This document shows positions 47,194 through 56,960 of a stretch of DNA of 64,000 nt, piece after piece (position 1 is the first letter of the stretch; each line of letters starts with the position of its first letter). The notes beneath the pieces were generated by a model. That model had not been told where the DNA came from. It searched no databases and saw only the letters and a list, made by a program, of their open reading frames with translations. Location: the NCBI RefSeq assembly GCF_965638725.1, contig NC_134981.1:45102849-45166848 (forward strand), read 5' to 3'. The DNA comes from Aptenodytes patagonicus (Eukaryota; Chordata; Aves; Sphenisciformes; Spheniscidae). Both the position numbers and the translations under genes were made by a program.

Positions 47194-47495
47194 TTTTCCC
47201 GGGTCCCTGGCATCTGCTCCTTGTAACTTCTGCAGCTTTCTTCAGATATCATCAGCAGACTGCCCGATAAACAAAGTTGCTAACTGATTCTTCCCTTCCT
47301 CTGATTCAGGATCCAGAGTGGTATACTTCCGAGCAGCTTCTTTCAATTTATTTAGGAAATCGGTGGGAGACTCCTTTCTGTCCTGCTTAATTCTCATATA
47401 ATTTTGACCAATTTATCGCTTTTGGTATAGCATTTCTTATACCAAACAGAACCCACCTCTGATACTGCGTTAATAACAATTTCTGCCCATTATCA

Positions 47496-48083
47496 TTAGG
47501 GTCCCAGCCAGGATCTGCTGAGGGGAAAATGATGTTCCAATTGTCCTTGTAATGTCCCTGCCGCTATTTGGGCTTCAACCTGGGTCCCTGTCATTTTACG
47601 AATCATCTCCCTCTCTGTACTATCAAACAATACTTGCATGATAACTTTAATATCTTTCCAATCTGGATCCTGAGTTTTTATCATCATTTCAAAAGTATTA
47701 GCCACTCGATCAGAATCATCCCTATAACTACCGGCAGCTGCTTTCCAGTTATTTAGATCTACAGTTGAAAAAGGCACTTTCACGATAACCGGACCATCGT
47801 TCCCTACTGCTTCTCTCAACGGAGCTTGCAGTGTGGTTCCCTGTCGGTCACGAGTTCTCCTTGCCACCAGCGTGGCCCCTGCAGCGTCTCTCTCGGGCTC
47901 ATCGTCCAATCCACCCTCTGCCCCAAAGGGCTCAAGTTCATGGTTCTGAGGCCTCTGCCTCAACCCTGGAGCCACTAACATCCCTAAATCCTCTTCCTGC
48001 TCATTCTGGGTCAACTTCAAACATCTCTGTCCAATACTGCATGCCGAACAACACCTCTTTAACCCTCTCCCTTTTTCTTTCTC
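47496..48083 (-). pseudogene. Proviral gag, p12-like and capsid
   Basis: In frame with the MA ORF but after a stop. It has a proline- and acid-rich linker, then a capsid start with VPFSTVDLNNWKAAAG and a helical region (SDRVANTFEMMIKTQDPDW). It ends at a stop near 47496. The rest of CA (47.2-47.5 kb) is frame-disrupted. Confidence 0.8.
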
Positions 48084-48467
48084 TCATTTCTCCTTTTCCA
48101 ATGCCAATACCAGAGGATCAGTTGGGGCCAAATTAATTCCACACTCCTTTTGCCACTCAGAATGCTGCCTTAATGTAAAGAACATATCAGCATTCAATAC
48201 CTCATCCCGTTTTCCTTCTCTCCTTAGAAAAGGCATTAGTTGTAACAGAGTATTATAATTCAGAGTACCATTCTTTGGCCACTTTTCTCCATCTTCTAGT
48301 TTGTATAGTGGCCACCATTGATTACAATACTTAATTAGATCATCCCTTTTTGCGACCCCACCAGAGGATCCTGCAATTTGTTTCCAATGCTTTAAAATAC
48401 AACCCAAAGGTGATTTCTTTAAAATTCCCCCACCAGTGGATGATCCAGCAGATGATCCAGCGCCCAT
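48084..48467 (-). pseudogene. Proviral gag matrix domain
   Basis: 128-codon frame starting MGAGSSAGS. Gly2 fits N-terminal myristoylation and membrane targeting of Gag. NQWWPLYKLEDGEKWPKNGT resembles the conserved WP...WP block of gammaretroviral MA. It is closed by a premature stop, after which gag continues in the same frame. Confidence 0.85.
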
Positions 48468-48684
48468 TTTATATACAGGGAATCACGCACACAAACAAGT
48501 CTTTCGTACAACAATACAAATAACTACAAACAAATACTTACAATAATAGAATCACACACAGACGAGCCTTTTGTACAGCAACAATAATACAAATAACTAA
48601 TTACTATATGAAACAAATACTTACAATAATAGACAAGTATTTACAATAATTGTTACCGCGGTTGCTCTTGATGTTTATTTTGAG

Positions 48685-48820
48685 CGGGGACTCTAACCCC
48701 TTCCAAACGGGGACTCTAACCCCTAGCCCGGGTCTTATACCCAACCCTGCGGAGCTTTCGCTGCGTCTGACGGGCAGGTAGCGGGGACTCTAACCCCTTT
48801 GAGCGGGGACTCTAACCCCT
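48685..48820 (-). repeat. Four copies of a 17-bp repeat in the proviral leader
   Basis: CGGGGACTCTAACCCCT occurs exactly at 48685-48701, 48708-48724, 48782-48798 and 48804-48820. Each copy can form a small hairpin (GGGG/CCCC stem, 7-nt loop). Copies 1 and 4 share longer flanks. The repeats lie between the splice-donor-like site and gag, where packaging and dimerisation signals usually sit. Confidence 0.85.
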
Positions 48821-48847
48821 TCCAAAATTTCCATAAAGAATGCCTTA

Positions 48848-48855
48848 TTACTCAC
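48848..48855 (-). other. Possible major splice donor of the provirus
   Basis: Minus strand GTGAGTAA preceded by CTTT, between PBS and gag, where retroviruses usually place the 5' splice donor for env mRNA. Confidence 0.45.
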
Positions 48856-48976
48856 AAAGCAGTGTTCTTCGCTCAGGGGCTCTTCGGTCCGGGGATCGGG
48901 AGAAGTCCTCTCCGAGAATCCCTCGGTGCCGGCTGAGGTTCCGCGATCCCAGGATCCGTCGAGGCTCAAGAGCAGT

Positions 48977-48994
48977 GTCCCATCTGGGGTGCCA
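48977..48994 (-). other. Primer-binding site, tRNA-Arg(CCU) type
   Basis: Minus strand TGGCACCCCAGATGGGAC, four bases past the 5' LTR. From memory of vertebrate tRNA sequences it is the exact complement of the 3' end of tRNA-Arg(CCU), including CCA. A comparison with a tRNA set would settle this. Confidence 0.75.
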
Positions 48995-48998
48995 AAAC

Positions 48999-49501
48999 TG
49001 TTACCGTAAGTCGGCAGACGAAAAACTCTCTAAGACTCAATTTGGAGTTTTAGAAAGCAGGCATTCTTTATTGCGGCGCCGGGCGCACAGGGGATCGCTC
49101 CACCTAGTGTGCGCGCCAGGCTGCTCAACTATGGGAGTTATGTACAATCAGAATATACATATTCATTAGATTTTTCCGAGAAATGATTAGCATATTCATG
49201 TTATTTCTTGGAACTCATTAACATATGTAAAAGTCTCTAACGCATGCGCTCTTATGTTCATTGGTGGTCTTCCAGGGTCCTCTGGTGGTCGTCGATAGTC
49301 TTCCTCACTGTGTCCGCTAGTTGAACTCAGTCTTTTCACCTAGTTGCAGTAGCTGATTTCAGCATAACTTCCTTATCCATTCCACCCCTGTACACAGAGC
49401 TTCAAGGATTCCTTTTATCTATGGAATGTCCAGTCTGCAGAACATTTAGCTACTTCGCTTCGACAAAGAAAACCGTATGCCTCCTTAGTATTTCGGTATC
49501 A
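48999..49501 (-). repeat. 5' LTR of the provirus
   Basis: 503 bp, TGATACC...GGTAACA on the minus strand. Minus-strand AATAAAG lies near 49066-49072 and is the likely poly-A signal. It precedes the PBS directly. Confidence 0.95.
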
Positions 49502-49780
49502 GACTGACTGTGGAGGAAGAAGACAGAAGCATGCTGTGCACTGTTTATGTTCCTGTCTGGGCCTACAATTGTCAAAGAAAGGAGAATAGGCATAGAAGGG
49601 ATAGCGGTGTTTGGCGGGGGGAGGGGGGAAGGAAAAAGGCCGGAGAAGCCTGGCCAGCGGCCAGCACTCCTCATACCCTGTTAATAAATTTCTCTGTCCA
49701 TGAGTGAAATTGTCTGATGTTTGATTTCTTTACATTTGTATAGCAGCAGCACGTTAGCAGACATGTCTACGCCTCCACTT
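49502..49780 (+). other. Flank between provirus and integrase relic
   Basis: Starts with the GACT duplication. G-rich run near 49612-49630 and AATAAA near 49683. Nothing coding recognised. Continuous with 42227 before the provirus inserted. Confidence 0.5.
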
Positions 49781-50928
49781 CTGTTAAAAGGCATCTAGTA
49801 TGCTCCTGGGGAGGTGGGAAGCTTTGGGGCTGTAAATCCTCTTTCTGAAGCTGCTAAAGGCAAATTGCCAATCTGAACAGAAGCCAAGTGGCAACCTGGC
49901 TTGCAAACCAGAATGCTTACAGTTTACACAAGTCAGCAAGAAAGCACTTTAAAAGAAAAAAGGTGATTGTGGCAGAGGTGGATGCTCAATAGCAGACACA
50001 GTTGGTGGATATGTGACGGTTTTCCAAACACAATGATGGTGTTAAGTACATCTTAATGGTGCTAGACATATTATCCAAGTATGCTTGGGCCATTGATTGA
50101 AAAGGCAAAACAGGTTCTGAAATAGCTGGGGCTTTTGAAACTGTTTTTATCAGGGGGTATGTACCTCAGACATTACAGACTGATGGGAGAAAAAATTTTT
50201 AAACAAGCTGTAAAAGCAGTATAATGCTTATCATTTTGTTGCTAATAATGAAGTAAAAGACTGTCATAGAGCATTTGAACAGGATGCTCAAAACCAAGAT
50301 GTGGAGATATTTTACAGCACGCAACGCTTGTTGCTACGTTGATGTGTTATCAGACCTTTTAAAGAGCTATAACCATAGCTTCCACAGAACTGTCATAGAA
50401 CAGCCCAGGTTGGAAGGGACCTTGAAAGATCATCTGGTCCAATCTTTTGTGAGAAAGGGAGCCTAGGTGAGATTATCTAGCACCCTGTCCAATTGCATCT
50501 TGAAAACCTACAGTGATGGGGACTCTACCATGTCCCTGGGGAGGTTGTTCCAGTGATTGATTGTTATTGTAAAAAATTTCTTTCTTATATCAGAGCCAAG
50601 CCTGTGGGCATGAACCCTTTAAACTCTGCTGGAGTTTGGAAAACTGTATACAGGCATGTGATTAAAATTAAAGAATCTGTGCCTCTGCTCAAAAAGGGAG
50701 ATCAGGTCAGAGTGTCTAGAACAAAAGGGAGATTTGAGAAAAGTTATGAGCAGACATTCAGGGATGAAATTTTCATAGTAGCTGAAACTGTGAGAAGGGG
50801 ATAGATACCCATATACCGCTTAATAGACTACAATCACAAAGCAATCAAGGGAACGTTTTACCCTGAAGAACTTCAAAAAGTGAGTCCTGACGTGGACAGA
50901 ATCTACAACAAGGGTGGCCTTTGTTTTA
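49781..50928 (+). pseudogene. Polinton/Maverick-type (adintovirus-like) integrase relic
   Basis: Decayed plus-strand gene with stops and at least three frame changes, split by a CR1 piece at 50390-50598. Blocks in order: GSFGAVNPLSEAAKG (start), YSLHKSARKHFKRKKVIV (N-terminal region), DGVKYILMVLDILSKYAWAI (first catalytic Asp, codon 50065-50067), GAFETVF and QTLQTDG (second Asp, 50182-50184), VIEHLNR (Glu, 50269-50271) and LKTKMWRYFTARNA, then after the CR1 GDQVRVSRTKGRFEKSYEQ, DEIFIVAE and EELQKV. The MW.YFT block and the KG..VR.S..K..FEK.Y block are hallmarks of Polinton integrases rather than retroviral ones. All three acidic residues survive, but no enzyme can be made. The gene runs straight into the inverted repeat at 50911. 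I assign the family from motif memory. Confidence 0.8.
50390..50598 (-). mobile_element. CR1 3' fragment inserted in the integrase relic
   Basis: GTCATAGAACAGCCCAGGTT through ATTTCTTTCTTATATCAGAG is the complement of a CR1 3' end (the GGTTGGAAGGGACCTTGAAA block is diagnostic). The integrase sequence resumes on both sides, so CR1 arrived after the gene had inserted. Confidence 0.8.
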
Positions 50929-51402
50929 GATAAGTGGCTATATCAGTTGAGTGGGTCAACTGGTTGTGTAAATGGTCTTCCCTAAGATAATCAATAGAAA
51001 GTATTAGTAACTTCCTGAGCCAGCCAGACCAACATGTGGGAAGTGTATATGTAGCTCAGCCTAACATAGAGTATAAAAACTGAACAGCCAACAAAATTAA
51101 TTTTGAAGAGAGCAATGGGCTTGAGTTGGCTTCAACCCATGTATTCCTTCCCAGAGACTGGGGATGCCCAGCATCATGATGGTGAGCATAAAGAGAATGG
51201 TAATGGGAATCATGTTTGTATTGTGATCCAACTGTATATCACAATTGCTATATTGTGTTTGTGTTGTGATTTCAGTGTATTTCTGTATCACTCAGCTAAA
51301 TCAAAGTCCCATGCAATGTCAAACACCTTCAAATAAGTAAATTTGATATCAAACATTAAACCCTCATCATGTGGAATATCTAGAAGAACCTGGTCAAAGA
51401 GT
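50911..51402 (+). repeat. Left arm of a diverged inverted repeat (possible Polinton terminal repeat)
   Basis: Starts GGGTGGCCTTTG at the end of the integrase relic and pairs with 51756-52300. Shared blocks include ATCAGTTGAGTGGGTCAACT, CCAGACCAACATG, AGAGTATAAAAAC (TATA-like) and CTTCAAATAAGTA. Carries a 77-codon ORF (51103-51336) whose counterpart lies in the other arm. Confidence 0.75.
51103..51336 (+). pseudogene. Small ORF in the left arm, unknown product
   Basis: 77 codons, starting MKRAMGLSWLQPMYSF, with a hydrophobic segment near LYITIAILCLCC. The opposite arm encodes a related N-terminus (MKGATGLSWFQPTYCF) on the other strand, then diverges. A TATA-like AGTATAAAAAC lies about 35 bp upstream in both arms. 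It could be a real small gene of the element or only shared terminal sequence. No known family recognised. Confidence 0.35.
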
Positions 51403-51755
51403 ATTGGACTCTTTAAAGGAGGAGAAATGTGACCTGTGATAATTTTGTTCTTCCCTGAAGTGATAATTAATATAATGAAGTCTTGAAGTCTGTTCTTGAC
51501 TAAAGCTTCTACCTGTGTCTATTCAGCCCATGAAACAATTGTTTCTTCATAGTTTATTCGGTGGCCATATCTAGTTCATATTCAATTTTTCCCTATATAA
51601 ATCAGACTGCCTTATTTACAGGTAAATAAGTCTCTTCAGCTTTATCAGCTTCTCCTTTTTACTCTCCAGTTAATTTTCATGAGGTTTTTTTTTTCTATCT
51701 TGTTTTCATTCATCCTATTCTTTGCTAAATATAAGATTCCAATCTGACCAGGTAA
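51403..51755. other. Spacer between the inverted arms
   Basis: About 350 bp of AT-rich sequence with no ORF or repeat recognised. If the arms are true termini facing each other, part of it could be host DNA between two elements. Confidence 0.5.
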
Positions 51756-52300
51756 TCTCTGACCAGGTTCTTTTAGATATTCCTCACATGTAGAATTTAA
51801 TTTTTAATACCAAATGTACTTATTTGAAGTTATTTGATGTTTCATGGGATTTTGATTTAGCAGAGTACTGAAAGCACAGAAACGTACTGAAATCGCGATA
51901 CAAGAGTATACCAATTGCAATATACAGCTGAATCACAAACGTGATTCTCATTACCGGTCTCTATATTATGCTCACTTTCATGATGCTGGGTGTTCCCAGT
52001 CGCCAGGAAGCAATATGTGGGTTGAAACCAGCTCAAGCCTGTTGCTCCCTTCAAAGTTCTTTTTGTTCATTGTTCTGTTTTTATACTCTATTTTGAGCTG
52101 AGCCACGCATATACCCCCCCATGTTGGTCTGGCTAAGGAAGACATATATTTGCATTCTTTATATTAACTCAGGGATGAACACACAGCCATCTGTTTCATT
52201 GAACTGATATAACCAGTTGATTTGCTCAACTGGTTGACCTAGTTTACCCCAGTTGACCCACTCAACTGATGTAGTGTTTAGCTAGAACAAAGGCCACCCT
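51756..52300 (-). repeat. Right arm of the diverged inverted repeat
   Basis: Inverted relative of 50911-51402, with insertions. At its outer end both arms carry a GGTGGCCTTTGTT-type block running into a stop codon (GGLCFR then stop on the left, GGLCSS then stop on the right), so part of a coding 3' end seems to be included in the repeat. Confidence 0.75.
51857..52054 (-). pseudogene. Small ORF in the right arm, unknown product
   Basis: 65 codons, MKGATGLSWFQPTYCFLATG and QHHESEH, related to the 51103-51336 ORF. Shorter and differing in its C-terminal half. Confidence 0.35.
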
Positions 52301-53477
52301 CTGGTCCCCTTTGTGTTGAAAGTTCATCTTCCTTTACAACAGCTGTGGCCAGTCACTCCCTACCTTCTTCCCTGACCTTCATGAGCTATGACATAGCCCT
52401 TGCCTAGCTCCTCACAGTCTTCTTCTATTGTAGGGGTTCATTGATTGGTCATATAATCACATTGTTTATTTTGGCTATTTTGATTTTTGATATGATACAT
52501 TCCACTAATATTATGCAGTATATCAACTCATCCTTCTACAACTTTCTATGAAATGTTATACGTGATCTTTAAGAGGAAAGTAAATCTGCATCGTTAATTT
52601 TGTTTTACACATTCACAGCTAATTCTGTTGACTATTGACACTAATAAGCAATATCAAATGCCTAATTAGGCTACAATATACAAGTAGGCTATTTTCTAAA
52701 ACAGTACTTGATGGAAGTTTATCTTCAGTATGTCCACACGTGCACTATGACCAGGCCACAAATGGGGGGATATTACAAGACAATTTCCTGACTTCTGTTT
52801 TCAACATCAAACATTGTATGGTAATCTGGTACCATTTTCCATATAAAAACTTTGGGGTTTGTAACTTTAATTAAAGAATGAATGAATAGCCATTAATTCT
52901 GTTCTGTAACATCTAAATGATTATTCATAAAAATAAACAGTGGTTCAAGTCCTCAAATAAGCATGCAGCTTGACATTGTACAGTACAGTGGGCAGACCTG
53001 CTAGGAACAGGTAGAAAGGAATTTGTTCCACTAGTCACGGAGAGCACTGTTGCAGACTGCTGAAAGGCTGCCATGTCAGGCCTGGATCAGCTTTTCCTGC
53101 CCTAAATTTCTGTGCATGCTGAAATACAGATAGCTATTAAAGAACAGAGCTTTACCAAAAGCTAAGGTTCCTAAGCCTTGCTTCTTTTTCTGCTGCAGAA
53201 CCATGCTGTCTCCTGTCTTGTCAGAGACGTTGTTAAAATCATCAGTGAAGTAAAAATGCACTGAATTGGTATAGTGACAGAAGCATTATAATGTACATTA
53301 TCTGGTTGTGTAGCTGCCCATATATACATGTTCTCTCATTTTTGTGAGTGACTTGATAATAAAGTTTTTAGAACAAATATTTATAAGGCATACGTGTTTA
53401 AGAATGTAAAAAGATGTGTTTCACAGCATTATATTCACTGTGATTTATTTATTTTTTTTTTTATATTGCATGTTGCC
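52301..53477. other. BRD10 intron 5 segment, nothing recognised
   Basis: No second Polinton gene or other repeat is visible beyond the right arm, although old, decayed sequence is possible. Confidence 0.45.
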
Positions 53478-53986
53478 TGTCAGGAAGCAGCAAGAATAGC
53501 TGCTCTGCAAATGTAGGTGGAAGCTGGGAGCTGAGGGTGACAGCAAGGCAGGGGCAGTGCCCTCACCAACAGGGTGCACTTCCACTGCACCTGAGGAAGA
53601 AGAGCAGAGCAGGTCCAGTAATGGTAATCAGGGTCAACCACAGTCCAGTTATGGTCAGGCAAATTCAGAGTGATGAGGCAGGGCCGAGGTCAAGACAGGT
53701 TGGGGTTAGTAAGGTATGCTGCTGGGCTCAGCACACCTACAGCATAGCTCAGGCAAGACCCAAGGGTGAGGGCCTGAGCTTAAATGCAGCCCTGAGCAAA
53801 AGGGGGAGGTCCCCACCAAGGCACCTCCCAGCTCTTTCTCACACATTAGTGGTTTTCCCAGAAGTCTGATCCCAAGTTACATGGCTGCACCATATCAGAG
53901 CTGCCCTTGAGCAGAGGCAGCCAAACCCCAAGGAGCAGGGCCAGGGGGAGGGTACAGAGCCTGTTGGTTCCCTCAGGGCCCCGACA
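53478..53986 (-). repeat. LTR-like element, fifth family
   Basis: TGTCAGGAAGCAGC to CAGGGCCCCGACA, so TGTCGGGGCC...CCTGACA on the minus strand. GC-rich compared with its surroundings. No target duplication and no clear TATA/poly-A pair seen, hence modest confidence. Confidence 0.5.
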
Positions 53987-54810
53987 GCAACTATTTAAAT
54001 GAATAGTGAGGAAAACTGTGTGCTGTGCATGCACATTACTCATTTTTTTCCCAATGTTTTTTATCCTCAGCCTTTCCAGTTTTAACAAAACAAGAATTCT
54101 TTATGGACGTTTATACATACTAAATTTCAGTTTGGAAAAGAAAACAGTTTTTAATTGCAAGATTGAGTTAAAAAACTAAAGGTTTTTACAGCTGCAATGT
54201 GTTCCTTACTCCATAGTCTGTTACTTTATAAATGGCCAATTTATAGAACTTTTCCTTTTAAGAACTTTATCTAGAATTCTGGATGAGCAAAGTGTAATGC
54301 AAAGTGTGTGTGTAGGGAATCCTGAAAATGATACCAACCATTGTTTTTGTAAGGGTCTATATAAATTATATCACTTATACATTAAATGAAATAGTTATAC
54401 AATTTTTAATAGAAATATCTTTTTAATATTAACTTTTGAAGCTTTGCATATTTGATTGCCTTCCTTGACCTGAAATGTCTACGACGTATATTAAGGTTAC
54501 TCATATAAGCAATTTTAAACATGTGATGTAATTGTTAGCAGGGTTCTATTCATTTCTAATTTTGAGCAATCTGAAAAAGTAAACATCTCTGCACTGTTGC
54601 TTTTATAAATTAGGATATTATCTCTTTGCACTACACAAACTGTAGAGTATTAGGTTTGCCTTATGAAGGTTGGTAATAGACATTGTGAGACTTAATATTG
54701 TTCTAGTCGTTATTTTTCTACATTGTAAGTGTACCAAGATTGTTGTAGGACTACTATAGTATAATAAGATTCAGATATAATGCAATGCTAAATGTTATTT
54801 ATGGTTGCAG
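53987..54810 (+). other. BRD10 intron 5, distal part
   Basis: AT-rich intron up to the TATGGTTGCAG acceptor of exon 6. No repeat recognised. Confidence 0.6.
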
Positions 54811-54926
54811 GGAAGATGGTACCATCGAAAGCAAGCTGTAAAGGAATTACATAGTACATTGATACGACTACTTAATGAACTGTTACCATGGGAACTAAAG
54901 CTAATGAAAGCATTTCAAAGAAACAG
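54811..54926 (+). CDS. BRD10: BRD10 coding exon 6
   Basis: 116 nt, residues 787-824 plus two bases. Encodes GRWYHRKQAVKELHSTLIRL and LNELLPWELKLMKAFQRN, continuing the helical, well-conserved region begun in exon 5. The donor is CAG/GTAATT. Intron 5 before it is 15.4 kb and carries most of the mobile DNA. Confidence 0.87.
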
Positions 54927-55599
54927 GTAATTAGCTGCTCTTTTTAACAATAATACAAGAAATTTGAAACAAAATCCAACTCCTTACTTTTAAAAATCAG
55001 TCAATATCTTAGCTGGCTTCTAAAATCATGGTAATGAAGATATTTTGAGAATAGAAATGATATCTAAGTAGCATTTTAGTCTGAAGAGGTAAATGTCATT
55101 TTCTGTAACAGATTTACTGATTACAATTAAATTTGAGATTTAACCCTTGTTTTTTTTCCCCACGATGCTCTAGAATCCCTAAGCATGCTTGTCTCAAGCT
55201 ATGCCATATCATAATCTAGCCGTGGTTAATATTGCTGTTTGTTTGATCAAGAAATTCCTGAAAAACAGTATTAAAAAATGTGGACCAAGTCTTCTTACAA
55301 CTTTTTAAGTCAGTCTGTGGTATTAAGTACTACCTAAAATTACCTGAACTGGTCATTAACAACCTCATAAGAGAACTAGTTCTTAAATTGTTATTTTGAG
55401 AGTCTTTCTAGTTTTGTAAATTAGCGTATATCTGGGATCATGTGCATCAGACAAACATCAGTGTAGCAGTGATAGGATTAAAGCTAGTTAAGATGGGTAA
55501 TATCAGCAATGAAGATGAGGTGAGGACTAGAACCCAGATTCAAAGCCCTTTAAAGACTACATATGTTGCCACTGCGTCTTGAAGTTTGTGCTACTGTTG
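54927..55599 (+). other. BRD10 intron 6, proximal part
   Basis: Ordinary AT-rich intron before the CR1 at 55600. Confidence 0.55.
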
Positions 55600-56960
55600 T
55601 CTTTTAGCTAATGTCACACTCACCTTGGAGGATCCAGGGAACTACAGGCCAGACAGATTAATAACTGTTGGGAAGGTTATGGAGCAAATCCTCCTGGAAG
55701 CCATTTCTAGGCATAAGAAGGACAAGAATGTGACTGGGAACAGCCATCGTGGATTTACCAAGGGCAAATCATGCCTGACCAACTTGATTGCTTTCCACAA
55801 TGAGATGACTGGCTCTGTAGACAAAGGGAGAGCAGTGAATGTTGCATACCTCTGGCCTTTGACACAGTCTCCTATAGTATCCTTAGAGCCAAATTGGTGA
55901 GGTATGGACTGGATAAGTGGACAATAATGTGTGTAGAAAATTGACAGGACTGCTGAGCTCTAAGTGTCATGATCAGCAGTACAAAGTCCAACTGGTGGCT
56001 GGTTACTACTGATGTCCCTCAGGGATCAATACTGGGGCCAACACTGTTGATTGTCTTTATTAATGACCTGTATAATGACTCAGAGCACATTCTCAGCAAG
56101 TTTGTGAATGACACCAAATTGGGAGGGGGTGGTCAATGTGCTGGAGGGCAGAGCTGTTATTCAGAGGGGTCTGGACAGGCTGAAGAAATGGTCTGACAGG
56201 AACCTCAAGAAGTTCAGCAAGGACAAGTACCAAGTCCTGCACCTGGGCTGGAATAACCCTATGTACCAGTACAGACTGGGGGCCCACTGGATAAAAAGCA
56301 GCTTTGCAGAAAAGGACCTGGGGGTTCTGGTGGGCAACAAGTTGAACGTGAACCAGCAGTGTGACCTTGCAGCAAAGGAGGTCAACAGTGTCCTGGGCTG
56401 TACTAGTAACAGTGTAGCTAGCAGGTCCAGGGAAGTGATCCTTCCCCTCTATTTGGCACTTGTGAGACCACATCTGGAGTCCTGCATCCAGTTCTGGGCT
56501 CCCCAGTGCAAGACAGACACAAACATACTGGAGCAAGCCCAGCAGAGGGCCACCAAGCTGGTCAGGGGGCTGGAACATATGAGGAGAAGCTGAGAGGACT
56601 GGATTTGTTCGGCCTGGAGAAGAGAAGGCTTGGGGAGACCTTATTGTTGCCTGATCAGAGGATGCAGAGAAGACAGTCAGACTCTTCTCAGAGGTGCAAA
56701 CCAACCGAGTAAGAGGCAACAGACACAAGTTGGAACATGGGAAATCCCGATTAGATATAAGGAAAAACAATCATCATGAGAGTAGTCAAACGCTGGAACA
56801 GGGGCCCAGAGAGTTTGTGGAATATCCACCCTCAGAGGTGTTCAAAACATGACTGGACAAAGCCCTGAGCAACCTGATCTAATTAGACTTGCTTTGAGCA
56901 GGGAGTTGGACTAGAGACCTCCAGAGGTCCCTTCTACCCTAAATAATTCTAAGATTTAAG
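55600..56960 (+). mobile_element. CR1 LINE fragment, moderately old
   Basis: Begins in the RT fingers/palm ([39 protein letters not shown]) and continues with PQGSILGPTLLIVFINDL, FVNDTKLGG (catalytic box changed from FADD), [19 protein letters not shown] and a worn 3' end (CTCCAGAGGTCCCTTCTACC). Several frameshifts. Confidence 0.87.

Larger units (their letters stand above)
42228..49501 (-). mobile_element. Gammaretrovirus-like endogenous provirus, 7,274 bp, nearly complete, defective
   Basis: Minus-strand provirus inside BRD10 intron 5. Order on its own strand: 5' LTR (49501-48999), PBS, leader, gag, pro, RT, RNase H, integrase, env-like remnant, polypurine tract, 3' LTR (42730-42228). The LTRs differ at six of 503 positions, so insertion is fairly recent. 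One zinc knuckle, a TGA at the gag-pro boundary in the same frame, QYVDD in RT and 4-bp target duplications fit a gammaretrovirus-like group. gag and pol each carry nonsense and frameshift lesions, and env is mostly missing, so it cannot make virus. Being antisense to BRD10, its promoter would drive transcription against the gene. Confidence 0.93.

Noticed and set aside
48685..48820. CRISPR-like array
   Set aside because: Only four 17-bp units, with unequal spacing (6, 57 and 5 bp), inside a retroviral leader in a vertebrate genome.
49781..50928. Part of the neighbouring retroviral pol
   Set aside because: It is on the opposite strand, outside the LTR and the target duplication, and its motifs differ from the proviral integrase at 43380-44180.
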